Assembly: GCF_028369295.1 (NCBI RefSeq)
Contig: NZ_JAQMYP010000009.1
Location: 1 to 64,000, forward strand
Reading direction: 5' to 3'
DNA length: 64,000 nucleotides
Source: Streptomyces sp. HD
GTDB lineage: Bacteria > Actinomycetota > Actinomycetes > Streptomycetales > Streptomycetaceae
In this document: in pieces, positions 45,710 through 54,091 of the stretch
Position numbering within the stretch: the stretch's first letter is position 1
Layout of the letters: each line of letters opens with the position of its first letter
Position numbers and translations under genes: made by a program
Notes under the pieces: generated by a model
Told to the model about the DNA's origin: nothing
The model's input: the letters and a program-made list of their open reading frames with translations, nothing else
Databases searched by the model: none

Positions 45710-45952
45710 ATGAAGATCATCACTGCCGTCGCCCTCGCCGGCGCCGCCCTCCTCGCCGCCGCCCTCCCCGCCCACGCCGACGAAGGGCCCCTCGACTTCG
45801 GCTTCTTCCAGGGGGTCAACGAGTCCAAGGGCACGAATTCCACGGACCCGAACCCGGCCTGGGGACAGACGGACGGTGGGGCGAACGATGCCGTGCCGAA
45901 GTCGGCGCTGACCGCGCTGGTGAACGAGCTGACGTCGCCCCGCGGGCACTGA
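45710..45952 (+). CDS. Small secreted protein
   Basis: 80 residues. Sec signal peptide MKIITAVALAGAALLAAALP with a likely cut after AHA; the mature part is about 57 residues (DEGPLDFGFFQGVNESKGTN...) with no Cys. No family recognised. Divergent from the DJ-1/MarR operon. Confidence 0.6.
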   Translation: MKIITAVALAGAALLAAALPAHADEGPLDFGFFQGVNESKGTNSTDPNPAWGQTDGGANDAVPKSALTALVNELTSPRGH

Positions 45953-46041
45953 GCCCTGTCGACAACCTGTCGCGGAAACCCCCCGACCGCAGACAGGACG
46001 CCGATATCGCGGCCCCGGCACCGGCTCCTACGCTCGCCCGC

Positions 46042-47397
46042 ATGACCCCTCAGCCAAATCCCGAGGTCGGCGCCGCCGTGAAGGCCGCGGACCGTGCGCA
46101 TGTGTTCCACTCCTGGTCCGCGCAGGAGCTCATCGACCCGCTCGCCGTCGCCGGCGCGGAGGGGTCGTACTTCTGGGACTACGACGGCAACCGCTACCTC
46201 GACCTCACCAGCGGGCTCGTCTTCACGAACATCGGCTATCAGCACCCGAAGGTCGTCGCCGCGATACAGGAGCAGGCCGCGCGGATGACGACCTTCGCGC
46301 CCGCCTTCGCCGTCGAGGCGCGGTCGGAGGCGGCGCGGCTGATCGCCGAGCGGACGCCGGGCGACCTGGACAAGATCTTCTTCACCAACGGCGGCGCGGA
46401 CGCCGTGGAGCACGCGGTACGGATGGCCCGTCTGCACACGGGCCGTCCGAAGGTGCTGTCGGCGTACCGCTCGTACCACGGCGGCACCCAGCAGGCCGTG
46501 AACATCACCGGCGACCCGCGCCGCTGGGCCTCCGACTCCGCCGCGGCCGGTGTCGTGCACTTCTGGGCGCCCTTCCTCTACCGCTCCCGTTTCTACGCGG
46601 AGACCGAGGAGCAGGAGTGCGCCCGGGCGCTGGAGCACCTGGAGACGACGATCGCCTTCGAGGGGCCGTCGACGATCGCCGCGATCCTCCTGGAGACGGT
46701 CCCGGGAACGGCGGGAATCATGCTGCCCCCGCCCGGCTATCTGGCGGGCGTCCGTGAACTCTGCGACAAGTACGGGATCGTCTTCATCCTGGACGAGGTC
46801 ATGGCGGGGTTCGGCCGGACCGGCGAGTGGTTCGCGGCGGACCTCTACGGCGTGACCCCCGACCTGATGACCTTCGCGAAGGGCGTGAACTCCGGATACG
46901 TGCCGCTGGGCGGTGTGGCCATCTCGGGCGCCGTCGCGGAGACGTTCGCGAAGCGGCCGTACCCGGGCGGTCTGACCTACTCCGGCCACCCGCTGGCCTG
47001 CGCGGCCGCCGTCGCAACGATCAAGGTCATGGCCGAGGAGGGCATCGTGCGGAACGCCGCCCGCCTGGGCGCCGAGGTCCTCGGACCGGCGCTGCGCGAA
47101 CTGGCCGAGCGGCACCCGAGCGTCGGCGAGGTCCGCGGCGTCGGCATGTTCTGGGCGCTCGAACTCGTCAAGAACCGGGAGACCCGCGAGCCCCTGGTCC
47201 CCTACAACGCCTCCGGCGCGGCGAACGCCCCGATGGCCGCCTTCACCTCCGCCGCGAAGTCGTCCGGCATCTGGCCCTTCGTGAACATGAACCGCACCCA
47301 CGTCGTACCCCCGTGCAACGTCAGCGAGGCCGAACTGAAGGAGGGCCTGGCAGCACTGGACACGGCGCTGTCGGCAGCAGACGAACACACGGAGTAG
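46042..47397 (+). CDS. Class III PLP-dependent aminotransferase
   Basis: 451 residues. Motifs: FFTNGGADAVEHAVRMARLHTG, SYHGGT, FILDEVMAGFGRTGEW with the PLP-binding Asp, and the Schiff-base Lys in TFAKGVNSGYVPLGG. It belongs to the omega-amino acid:pyruvate/aspartate aminotransferase group; substrate unknown. It stands alone between the secreted protein and the intergenic repeat. Confidence 0.88.
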   Translation: MTPQPNPEVGAAVKAADRAHVFHSWSAQELIDPLAVAGAEGSYFWDYDGNRYLDLTSGLVFTNIGYQHPKVVAAIQEQAARMTTFAPAFAVEARSEAARLIAERTPGDLDKIFFTNGGADAVEHAVRMARLHTGRPKVLSAYRSYHGGTQQAVNITGDPRRWASDSAAAGVVHFWAPFLYRSRFYAETEEQECARALEHLETTIAFEGPSTIAAILLETVPGTAGIMLPPPGYLAGVRELCDKYGIVFILDEVMAGFGRTGEWFAADLYGVTPDLMTFAKGVNSGYVPLGGVAISGAVAETFAKRPYPGGLTYSGHPLACAAAVATIKVMAEEGIVRNAARLGAEVLGPALRELAERHPSVGEVRGVGMFWALELVKNRETREPLVPYNASGAANAPMAAFTSAAKSSGIWPFVNMNRTHVVPPCNVSEAELKEGLAALDTALSAADEHTE

Positions 47398-47411
47398 GCA
47401 CCACCTCTGTC

Positions 47412-47513
47412 TTTCAGCCCGTCCGGCGTTTGAGGACAAGGCCCTTCGAGGGCCGTAGCGGGGGTCTGGGGGCGCGGCCCCCAGGGACGGGACGGGTAGG
47501 GGCGGCGGGGGCG
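47412..47513. repeat. Streptomyces intergenic repeat, copy 2
   Basis: Inverted relative to 14753-14896. It contains TTTCAGCCCGTCCGGCGTTT, the hairpin GGCCCTTCGAGGGCC and GGGGCGGCGGGGGCG. It lies just after the aminotransferase stop and may end its transcript. The rest of the 231-base gap holds no gene. Confidence 0.75.
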
Positions 47514-47628
47514 ACAAAGAGCGGGTGGGCGCAGAAAGGTCGCCCCCCACCCGAACGCGTAAGGTGGCGTGCTCGTAGACATAGACGTGCACGCCACCGC
47601 ATCGCGACGAACAGGAGACGCCCCGACC

Positions 47629-48330
47629 ATGCCCGGCACCGGCGGCAACGGCTCCGTAACCCGGAGCACCCTGCGCCAGCAGCTCGCGGACGCTCTGCGT
47701 GACGAGGTGCTGGCCGGGCGGCTCCAGGCAGGCCGGGAGTTCACCGTCAAGGAGATCGCCGAGCAGTACGGCGTCTCCGCGACCCCCGTACGCGAGGCAC
47801 TCGTCGACCTCTCAGCCCAGGGCCTCCTGGAGGCCGACCAGCACCGCGGCTTCCGGGTCCACGAGTACTCCATAGAGGACTACCGCGGCATCATCGAGGC
47901 CCGCGGCCTGGTCACCAACGGCATGTTCCAGGTCCTCGCCACCGACCCCGGCCGCCGGCGGGACCCCGAGGACCCCCGTTTCCACGCCGCCGCCGTCGGA
48001 GTACGCCGCCGCGCCGAGGAGGCACAGCGCGCCGCCGCCGCGGGCGACCTCACCGTCCTGATCGGCTACGACCTCCGCTTCTGGCGCGAACTCGGCGCCC
48101 TCTTCGGCAACCCCTACCTCGCCGACTTCCTGCACCGGCTGCGCGTGCAGTCCTGGGTCTGCGCGGTCCAGCACCTGCTCCGCCTGGACGATCTGCGCGG
48201 CCATCTGTGGTCCAGGCACACGGACCTGGTGGACGCCCTGATGCGCCGCGACCTGCCCACGGCCCATTCGATCATCGCCTCCCACGACGCGGACTCGCTC
48301 GCCCTGATCGAGCGGCTGGCGTCCGAATGA
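47629..48330 (+). CDS. GntR/FadR-family regulator
   Basis: 233 residues from ATG 47629 behind AGGAG. Winged helix: STLRQQLADALRDEVLAGRL and FTVKEIAEQYGVSATPVREALVDLSAQGLLE. An FCD ligand domain follows (LRFWRELGALFGNPYLADFLHRLR; HTDLVDALMRRD). It overlaps the glycosyltransferase start by four bases (ATGA), so it is made together with it. Confidence 0.87.
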   Translation: MPGTGGNGSVTRSTLRQQLADALRDEVLAGRLQAGREFTVKEIAEQYGVSATPVREALVDLSAQGLLEADQHRGFRVHEYSIEDYRGIIEARGLVTNGMFQVLATDPGRRRDPEDPRFHAAAVGVRRRAEEAQRAAAAGDLTVLIGYDLRFWRELGALFGNPYLADFLHRLRVQSWVCAVQHLLRLDDLRGHLWSRHTDLVDALMRRDLPTAHSIIASHDADSLALIERLASE

Positions 48331-50807
48331 TCGATGAGGGCGGCCCGCGGATCCATGAATCGGGCCTGCCGGATCTCTCCGTGGTCATCCCCGCCTACAA
48401 CGAGGAACACCGCCTCACCCACACCCTCGACGCGATCGCCGACCACCTCGGCGACGGCGATGGCGATGGCGGTAGAGCCGGCAACGGCCGCTGGGGCACC
48501 TGGGAGATCGTCATAGCCGACGACGGCTCCACCGACGCCACCCGCGACCTCGTAACCACCCGCGACGACCCCCGTATCCGCCTGGTCACCACCCCCCGCA
48601 ACCGGGGCAAGGGCCACGCCCTCCGCCTCGGCGTGGCCGCCTCCCGGGGCCGCCGTGTACTCGTCACGGACGCCGACCTCGCGACGCCGATCGAGGAACT
48701 GGAACGCCTCGACAAGGCGCTCTCCGAGGGCAACTCGGCGGCGATCGGCTCCCGTTCGGTGCCCGGCGCCACCATCGGGGTCCGCCAGCACCGGATACGC
48801 GAGCTGCTGGGCCGCGCCGGGAACGTGCTGATCCGCCGTACGGTCGTCCCCGGCGTCCGCGACACCCAGTGCGGCTTCAAGCTGTTCGACGGCGACCGCG
48901 CCCGCGAGGCCTATGCCGCCTCCCGCGTCAACGGCTGGGGCATAGACGCAGAGGTGTTACGCCACCTGCAGCGCGCTGGCGTCCCTCTCGTCGAGGTCCC
49001 GGTCCGCTGGTCGCACCGGCCCGGTTCGAAGGTCGGCCCCCTCGACTACGTCCGCGTCCTGGCCGAGATCACCCGGATCGCCGCCCGCTCCCTCAGACGC
49101 CCGCGCCCCGCCGACCTCTACGCCGCGCTCCTCTTCCTCCTGATGTCGGTGGCCCTCTACTCCGGCCGCTTCTTCGACCCGGCCCACCGCTACCTCCCCG
49201 ACTCCCTGCGCGACCAGAACCAGTGGGAGTGGTTCTTCGCGGTCACGGCCGACAACGTCGCCCACTTCCGCAACCCGCTCTTCACCGACCTCCAGGGCTT
49301 CCCCGACGGCGTCAACCTCATGGCCAACACGGTCATGCTGGGCATGTCCGTCCCGCTGACGCCGCTCACGCTGCTCGCGGGCCCGGCGGTCACCCTCAGC
49401 CTGGTCATGACTCTGGGCCTCGCCGCCACGGCGGCCGCCTGGTACTGGCTGATCGTCAAGTACGTGGCACGCGGCCGGATCGCGGCCTTCCTGGGCGCCG
49501 CCCTGGCCTCCTTCGCCCCGCCGATGGTCAGCCACGCCCACGCGCACCCCAATTTCGTGGTCCTGTTCATGATCCCGCTGATCATCGACCGCGCCCTGCG
49601 CCTGTGCACGGGCACCAGGGTCGTCCGGGACGGCGTGGTGCTGGGCCTGATGGCGGCGTACCAGGTCTTCCTCGGCGAGGAGCCGTTGCTGCTGGCGACG
49701 CTGGGCATGCTGCTGTTCGCCGCCGCGTATGCCGCGGTACGCCGGGACACGGCACGCGCCTCCTGGCGCCCGCTGCTGCGAGGGTTGTTGATCGGCGCCT
49801 CGGTCTGCCTGCCCCTCATCGTGTACCCACTGGTGTGGCAGTTCGCCGGCCCGCAGAGCTACACCGACATCGAGCACAACCCCCGTTCCTTCAACAGCCC
49901 CCTCGCCCTGCTCTCCTTCGCGGAGCGCTCCTGGCTCGCGGGCGACGCGGAGCGGGCGAACGCACTGGCCTTCAACACCACCGAACAGAACGCCTTCTAC
50001 GGCTGGCCGCTGGCCCTGCTCGCCCTCGCGATCCTGGTACGGCTGTGGAAGCGGGCCCTGGTCAAGGCGCTGGCGTTCACGGCGGTGGCGGCGGCCTTCC
50101 TGTCCCTGGGCCGGGAGTTCCGCATCCCGCTCACCGGCATCACCCTCCCCGGCCCCTGGGAACTCCTCGCCGACAAGCCCCTCTTCGAGGCGGTCATCGA
50201 GAGCCGGGTCGCGATGATCTGCGCACCCGCGCTGGGCATGCTGCTCGCGATCGCGGTCGACCGCCTGCTCGCGACCCGCCGCATGGCGATCCGCTACGTC
50301 GGCCACCTGGGCGTCGCCCTCGCACTGCTCCCCCTCGTCCCGGCCCCGCTGAGGGCGGTGGACCGCACCGCCGTCCCCGCCTTCATCGCGGACGGCACCT
50401 GGAAGTCGTACGTCCGCGAGGGCGAGTCCCTGGTGCCGGTGCCGCTGCCGGACCCCGGCGACGCGGAGGCGCTGCACTGGCAGACCGAGGCCGGGCTCGG
50501 CTTCCGGCTGGCGGGCGGCTACTTCAACGGCCCCTACGGCGAGGAACGGACGGGCATCTACGGCGCCGAGCCCCGTTTCACCTCCAACCTGTTGCGCGAT
50601 GTCAGTGACTCGGGCGACGTCCCGCCGGTCAATCAGTCCTGGCGGGAGCAGGCCCGGGTGGATCTGGCGTACTGGAGGGCGGGCGTCCTGGTGCTGGCCC
50701 CGCAGCCGAACGACGGTGCGTTGCGTGAGACCGTGGAGAAGCTGGTGGGGGCTCCTGGTAGGTGGGTCGACGGAGTGTGGGTATGGGACCTGCGCAAGGG
50801 GAGCTGA
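48327..50807 (+). CDS. Polyprenyl-phosphate-type glycosyltransferase with large membrane domain
   Basis: 826 residues. The N-terminal 245 form a GT2 domain of the dolichyl-phosphate glucose/mannose synthase type: LSVVIPAYNEEHRLTHTL, IADDGSTDATRDL, VTDADLATPIEEL and CGFKLFDGDRAREAY. The rest has about ten membrane helices, as in GT-C type transferases. A fusion of sugar-lipid synthesis and transfer for cell-wall or glycoprotein sugars is likely. A TTA codon (48957, residue 211) makes it dependent on bldA tRNA. Confidence 0.82.
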   Translation: MIDEGGPRIHESGLPDLSVVIPAYNEEHRLTHTLDAIADHLGDGDGDGGRAGNGRWGTWEIVIADDGSTDATRDLVTTRDDPRIRLVTTPRNRGKGHALRLGVAASRGRRVLVTDADLATPIEELERLDKALSEGNSAAIGSRSVPGATIGVRQHRIRELLGRAGNVLIRRTVVPGVRDTQCGFKLFDGDRAREAYAASRVNGWGIDAEVLRHLQRAGVPLVEVPVRWSHRPGSKVGPLDYVRVLAEITRIAARSLRRPRPADLYAALLFLLMSVALYSGRFFDPAHRYLPDSLRDQNQWEWFFAVTADNVAHFRNPLFTDLQGFPDGVNLMANTVMLGMSVPLTPLTLLAGPAVTLSLVMTLGLAATAAAWYWLIVKYVARGRIAAFLGAALASFAPPMVSHAHAHPNFVVLFMIPLIIDRALRLCTGTRVVRDGVVLGLMAAYQVFLGEEPLLLATLGMLLFAAAYAAVRRDTARASWRPLLRGLLIGASVCLPLIVYPLVWQFAGPQSYTDIEHNPRSFNSPLALLSFAERSWLAGDAERANALAFNTTEQNAFYGWPLALLALAILVRLWKRALVKALAFTAVAAAFLSLGREFRIPLTGITLPGPWELLADKPLFEAVIESRVAMICAPALGMLLAIAVDRLLATRRMAIRYVGHLGVALALLPLVPAPLRAVDRTAVPAFIADGTWKSYVREGESLVPVPLPDPGDAEALHWQTEAGLGFRLAGGYFNGPYGEERTGIYGAEPRFTSNLLRDVSDSGDVPPVNQSWREQARVDLAYWRAGVLVLAPQPNDGALRETVEKLVGAPGRWVDGVWVWDLRKGS

Positions 50808-50871
50808 TCCCGCGCCTCACCGATTACCCTTCCCTGACCGACGTGCTTCGTGCTGAGCGAGGAGCCCTCTT

Positions 50872-51522
50872 TTGGCCTGTGACCTGTGGCTGGTACCGCT
50901 TGTCGATGTGTTGTGCCACACCCCCGACAACCCGTTCGCCGAGGAACTCGCGCAATACAACAACGTGCTCGCCGAGGCCGGACTGCCACCGGTGCCGGTG
51001 TACCAGTACATGCCGGGCCTGTCCGGCGACGTAGCCCCGGTCGCCGGCTTCGACTACGACGCGCTGCACTTCCTGCGCCGCGCGTATCTGCTCCAGGTCT
51101 GCGGGCTCGCGGTCACCCCGGTCGACGAGCTGGGCGGCGACTACGAACAGCTACTGGAGATGTTCGAGTCGACCGCCCAGCAGTCGCATCTGGTCTGGCA
51201 CTACGACCACGCGGGCGCCTACGTCCCCGTCGACTTCCCGGGCCCGCTCTCCAGCGAGGAGCTCCTGGCGGGCGGCGGCCCGCTCGGCTCCTCCCAGGCG
51301 CTCCTGCGCGAGCTGGAGTTCGTGGCCCCGGTGATCGGCATCGACCCGGCCAACCCTCCGACGGCCCCCCAGCCCCCGGCGGCCCCCACGGCCCTGGAGG
51401 AACCGGCCGTCCCCGCCCCCTACGACCCGAGCCCGTTCGCCCGCGAACGGCATGTATGGCTGGGGCTGCACGCGGCGGCGACACGGAGTCTGGCGCAGGG
51501 TTCGATGATCGTCTTCAGCTGA
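50872..51522 (+). CDS. Conserved hypothetical protein
   Basis: 216 residues from TTG 50872 behind GAGGAG. It begins CDLWLVPLVDVLCHTPDNPFAEELAQYN and ends in a Pro/Ala-rich stretch plus a helical tail. No signal or membrane helix, and no domain I can name. It follows the glycosyltransferase by 64 bases and may share its transcript. Confidence 0.6.
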   Translation: MACDLWLVPLVDVLCHTPDNPFAEELAQYNNVLAEAGLPPVPVYQYMPGLSGDVAPVAGFDYDALHFLRRAYLLQVCGLAVTPVDELGGDYEQLLEMFESTAQQSHLVWHYDHAGAYVPVDFPGPLSSEELLAGGGPLGSSQALLRELEFVAPVIGIDPANPPTAPQPPAAPTALEEPAVPAPYDPSPFARERHVWLGLHAAATRSLAQGSMIVFS

Positions 51523-51541
51523 TCTGGTTCGATCAGCCGAC

Positions 51542-51832
51542 CTACTTCATCTGGGCCAGCCCCTTCTGCAGGTCATCGGCGTTCATCACCGGCGTGTAGT
51601 CCAGGTCTGCGCCCAGTTCCACGAAGAGCGGCTCGGCGATCGACGGCATCTGAGAGGGGTCCTCCAGGTCGAAGACCAGGTACATCGTGCGGACCCCGTG
51701 ATCGGTGGTGAAGTAGGCGGATTCCGGGTGGATCTTGTCCATGAGCCCCTTGACCACCTGGGGCATCTTGCCGCTTTGGATGACGTCGTTCGACTTCGCC
51801 GTGTCGAGATGGGCTTGGAGCAGCACGCGCAT
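51542..51832 (-). CDS. Hypothetical small protein, ferredoxin-like fold suspected
   Basis: 96 residues from ATG 51832; GTG 51841 would leave no room for the GGAAAGG site. MRVLLQAHLDTAKSNDVIQ, YFTTDHGVRTMYLVFDLED and LGADLDYTPVMNADDLQ suggest a small alpha/beta ferredoxin-like protein. Function unknown. A 12-bp inverted repeat spans its start region. Confidence 0.6.
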   Translation of the reverse strand: MRVLLQAHLDTAKSNDVIQSGKMPQVVKGLMDKIHPESAYFTTDHGVRTMYLVFDLEDPSQMPSIAEPLFVELGADLDYTPVMNADDLQKGLAQMK

Positions 51833-51883
51833 AGCACTCACCTTTCCTGGGGTCCTGCTTCCACGCTATGCGTGCTATGCGCG
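51826..51883. promoter_or_regulatory. Inverted repeat able to hide the start codon
   Basis: CGCGCATAGCAC (51826-51837) and its exact complement GTGCTATGCGCG (51872-51883) flank 34 bases that hold the GGAAAGG site; the ATG of the gene lies within the left arm. In mRNA the stem would block initiation. Confidence 0.5.
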
Positions 51884-51943
51884 CTTTGCCCGTTGAGGGG
51901 AGGGCACCCGACGAAGGCCCCTCCCCTCGGGGTCATCTCCGGG

Positions 51944-52357
51944 TCACCGCTGACGCGGCAGCCTGATGGTGCGAACGAGGGGCATGTCCGCGTACCGGTC
52001 GGGCTCGACGGTCAGGACGCGCCGCCCGTCCGGCCAGTCCGGCGTGGGCCGGGACAGATGGACAGCGTGGCCGAGCCGCCACTCCACCCCGTCACGCAAC
52101 AGCGCACCCACCGTGGACGCACCCGCGAAGTCCAGCTCCACGATCTCGACCGCGGGCAGGGCTCCGACATGCTCGGCGAGCCCTTTGCGCATACCGTCGG
52201 CGGCGGCGAGACAGAGCGCGGGAACATAGACGTGCCGAGTGGGCCCGTGCTCGGAGTTCGAGACGAACTGCGAGGCCAACGAGTTCCCCGAGCCCAGCGC
52301 CAGCAGTGCCGACTCATCGAAGACGACGCCGGTCGATCCGGCCATTCCGGCGCTCAC
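51944..52357 (-). CDS. PIN-like toxin of a toxin-antitoxin pair
   Basis: 137 residues. VVFDESALLALGSGN at the N-terminus resembles the first PIN strand with its metal-binding Asp, and VYVPALCLAAADG and VEIVELDFAGAS fit the later strands. PIN toxins cut RNA. The start overlaps the antitoxin stop by four bases. The acidic set is not fully typical, so the family call is moderate. Confidence 0.6.
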   Translation of the reverse strand: MSAGMAGSTGVVFDESALLALGSGNSLASQFVSNSEHGPTRHVYVPALCLAAADGMRKGLAEHVGALPAVEIVELDFAGASTVGALLRDGVEWRLGHAVHLSRPTPDWPDGRRVLTVEPDRYADMPLVRTIRLPRQR

Positions 52358-52617
52358 AGGCTGTCCACGGGCCGGCCGGCCTCAAGGTCCTGCCAGACCT
52401 TCTCCACCCTGTCGTGGTCCTCGTCCGTGAGCGTCACACCGAAGTGCGTCTCGCAGTACGCCTTGGTCTCCTCGTACCGCTTCCGCAGCTCCTCCTTCGT
52501 CGGCGTGGCTCCCGCCAACTCTGCGATCAGGTCACGCATGGTCATCCCCCGCTCGCGGGCGAGCACCATGAGGCGGTCACGGACAGCGGGGTCGACCTTG
52601 ACGGTGGTGTCAGCCAT
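52354..52617 (-). CDS. Ribbon-helix-helix antitoxin
   Basis: 87 residues from ATG 52617. VKVDPAVRDRLMVLARERGMTMRDLIAEL is an RHH DNA-binding fold; the acidic C-terminus (ELRKRYEETKAYCETHFGVTLT) should wrap the toxin. No ribosome binding site is present, and TATACT lies six bases before the ATG, so the mRNA is probably leaderless. It should repress its own promoter through the operator at 52625-52641. Confidence 0.72.
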   Translation of the reverse strand: MADTTVKVDPAVRDRLMVLARERGMTMRDLIAELAGATPTKEELRKRYEETKAYCETHFGVTLTDEDHDRVEKVWQDLEAGRPVDSL

Positions 52618-52623
52618 GACGCC

Positions 52624-52641
52624 AGTATACCTGCGGTATAC
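52624..52641 (-). promoter_or_regulatory. Leaderless -10 box and operator of the toxin-antitoxin operon
   Basis: On the minus strand TATACT (52629-52624) is placed so that transcription starts at the ATG (52617). It overlaps GTATACC-TGC-GGTATAC (52625-52641), a perfect palindrome of the size bound by RHH dimers. Confidence 0.6.
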
Positions 52642-52733
52642 CGTCTCGGTCCGCTCAAGTAATGCAGTCATCGCATTCCTTCCGATTGGGTTGACCCGGC
52701 CCTACGGCTGCACGGCCGGGAGTCTGTGTTCGC

Positions 52734-53429
52734 CTACGCGGCCACCGCACGCCGCCTCAGCAGCCCCCGGATCCACTCCCCGCCCCGCCGCACGGTCGCC
52801 CGCCAGCCGAAGACACCCGGGCGACGCCGGAACTCGACCTCAACGGCCGTAATGGGTACGGGAGTTGGGATCACGGGGCACCCACGCCGCAGGCACGCCT
52901 CGATGTGCGCCGCCGCCGAATGCACCGGCCCCGGCCAGTCGTACGCCAACGCCGCCCGCACCCGCGCCGTACTGACCCCCCGCGCCCACCACTCCTCGAC
53001 CAGCGGAGCGAGCCGGCGCGCCTCGGCGCCGTCGAGGGTGAGCCGGGGGTCGATGTTCCTGAGCGAGATGAGCAGGTGGGTGGCGCGCACGGTCTGTCTG
53101 CTGGGCGAGTGCCGGTTCTCGACTTTCTCGAATTCACCCATGGGTGGCTCGACTTCGCACGGAGAGTCGAACACCTCGTAGGCGATGGCGAGTTGACCGG
53201 GCCGCTCGCCCTCACGCACCACCCGCCGCAGATACCGCAGTTCCTCCAGCTCACGCAGGGCGGCGGCGGTCCGGTCCCGTCCGGTTCGGAGGCTGACGCG
53301 GGCGCCGTCCGGGAGGGTCCATAGGTACGTCAGTACGTCCACGGCGGACCAGGAGATGGTGCGGTCGCGGAAAAGGGGGGCTGAGAAGCCTGAAAAGACG
53401 CGCGCAGGCGTCGTACGATGAGAAAGCAT
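52734..53429 (-). CDS. Winged-helix-like hypothetical protein
   Basis: 231 residues from ATG 53429. WSAVDVLTYLWTLPDGARVSLRTGRDRTAAALRELEELRYLRRVV looks like a winged helix; the C-terminus is basic (RRRPGVFGWRATVRRGGEW). Proteins of this type occur in actinomycete integrative elements. No clear ribosome binding site. Function unknown. Confidence 0.55.
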   Translation of the reverse strand: MLSHRTTPARVFSGFSAPLFRDRTISWSAVDVLTYLWTLPDGARVSLRTGRDRTAAALRELEELRYLRRVVREGERPGQLAIAYEVFDSPCEVEPPMGEFEKVENRHSPSRQTVRATHLLISLRNIDPRLTLDGAEARRLAPLVEEWWARGVSTARVRAALAYDWPGPVHSAAAHIEACLRRGCPVIPTPVPITAVEVEFRRRPGVFGWRATVRRGGEWIRGLLRRRAVAA

Positions 53430-53455
53430 CCGGAGGTGTTCGCTCCTGGTGTCGA

Positions 53456-53484
53456 GCCCCCGGGTGTTGGCGCACCGCGGGGGC
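53456..53484. terminator. Hairpin after the primase-like gene
   Basis: GCCCCC-G-GGTG and CACC-GC-GGGGGC pair around TTGGCG. It lies 87 bases past the primase-like stop and upstream of the winged-helix gene, so it can end one transcript or act in the leader of the next. Confidence 0.4.
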
Positions 53485-53570
53485 ATTTCGTTTCTGGCGT
53501 GACTCTAAGGCCACGCAGAGCGACGATTGCAAGTCGAAACTGCCTTTTCCCTGGCGGAAGTTCGCGTTCT

Positions 53571-53966
53571 TCACTCCTGCGAGTGAAGGGCGGCGTACAG
53601 CAGACGTGCGTGGACCAGGCGGTCGGGGGCCGTCGGGCGGTAGCGCCAACTCAAGGGCCAGGTCAGGCCGTCGAGCGCGGGCACCGGGATGTACGAGACA
53701 CGGCTCGGACCTGCGGTGAAGCGGGTGACGTGGTCGGGCCAGGCGCGGTGGGACGTACTGCCGACGGGCACGAGGAAGTAGACCCCGCGCCGCCCCGTCG
53801 CCGTCTCGACGACCGGTCCCGGATCGCCGCCGGTCATGCGAGCGAGCCAGTCGGCGACGTCCCTGCCCTCCTCGCCGTCGACTCTGATCGCGTCGAACTG
53901 GACGCCTGCCTTGCGGAGTTGAACGCCGGATTCCGGAAGCCAGGTCAGCTCACTTTGCGTATTCAC
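53571..53966 (-). CDS. Small primase/polymerase-like protein
   Basis: 131 residues from GTG 53966. ELTWLPESGVQLRKAGVQFDAIRVDGEEG, GPVVETATGRRGVYFLVPVGST and VSYIPVPALDGLTWPLSWRY resemble the small prim-pol N-terminal-like proteins found in many Streptomyces genomes. The catalytic acidic cluster of true prim-pols is not evident. It is divergent from the XRE gene across the CGGTTGA repeats. Confidence 0.5.
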   Translation of the reverse strand: MNTQSELTWLPESGVQLRKAGVQFDAIRVDGEEGRDVADWLARMTGGDPGPVVETATGRRGVYFLVPVGSTSHRAWPDHVTRFTAGPSRVSYIPVPALDGLTWPLSWRYRPTAPDRLVHARLLYAALHSQE

Positions 53967-54016
53967 GGGGCCAGTTTGCGGGTGCGCGGCTAGCTTGATC
54001 CATGACTCTGAGTCGC

Positions 54017-54074
54017 CGGTTGAACACGGTTGAGTGGCGGCGTCCGTGAGTTGTGACCGGTTGAGTTCGGTTGA
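54017..54074 (+). repeat. CGGTTGA direct repeats with 10-bp spacing
   Basis: CGGTTGA occurs at 54017, 54027, 54058 and 54068, two pairs each with 10-bp pitch, just before the strong GGAGGTGACC ribosome binding site of the XRE gene. Confidence 0.7.
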
Positions 54075-54091
54075 GTTCGGAGGTGACCGCA

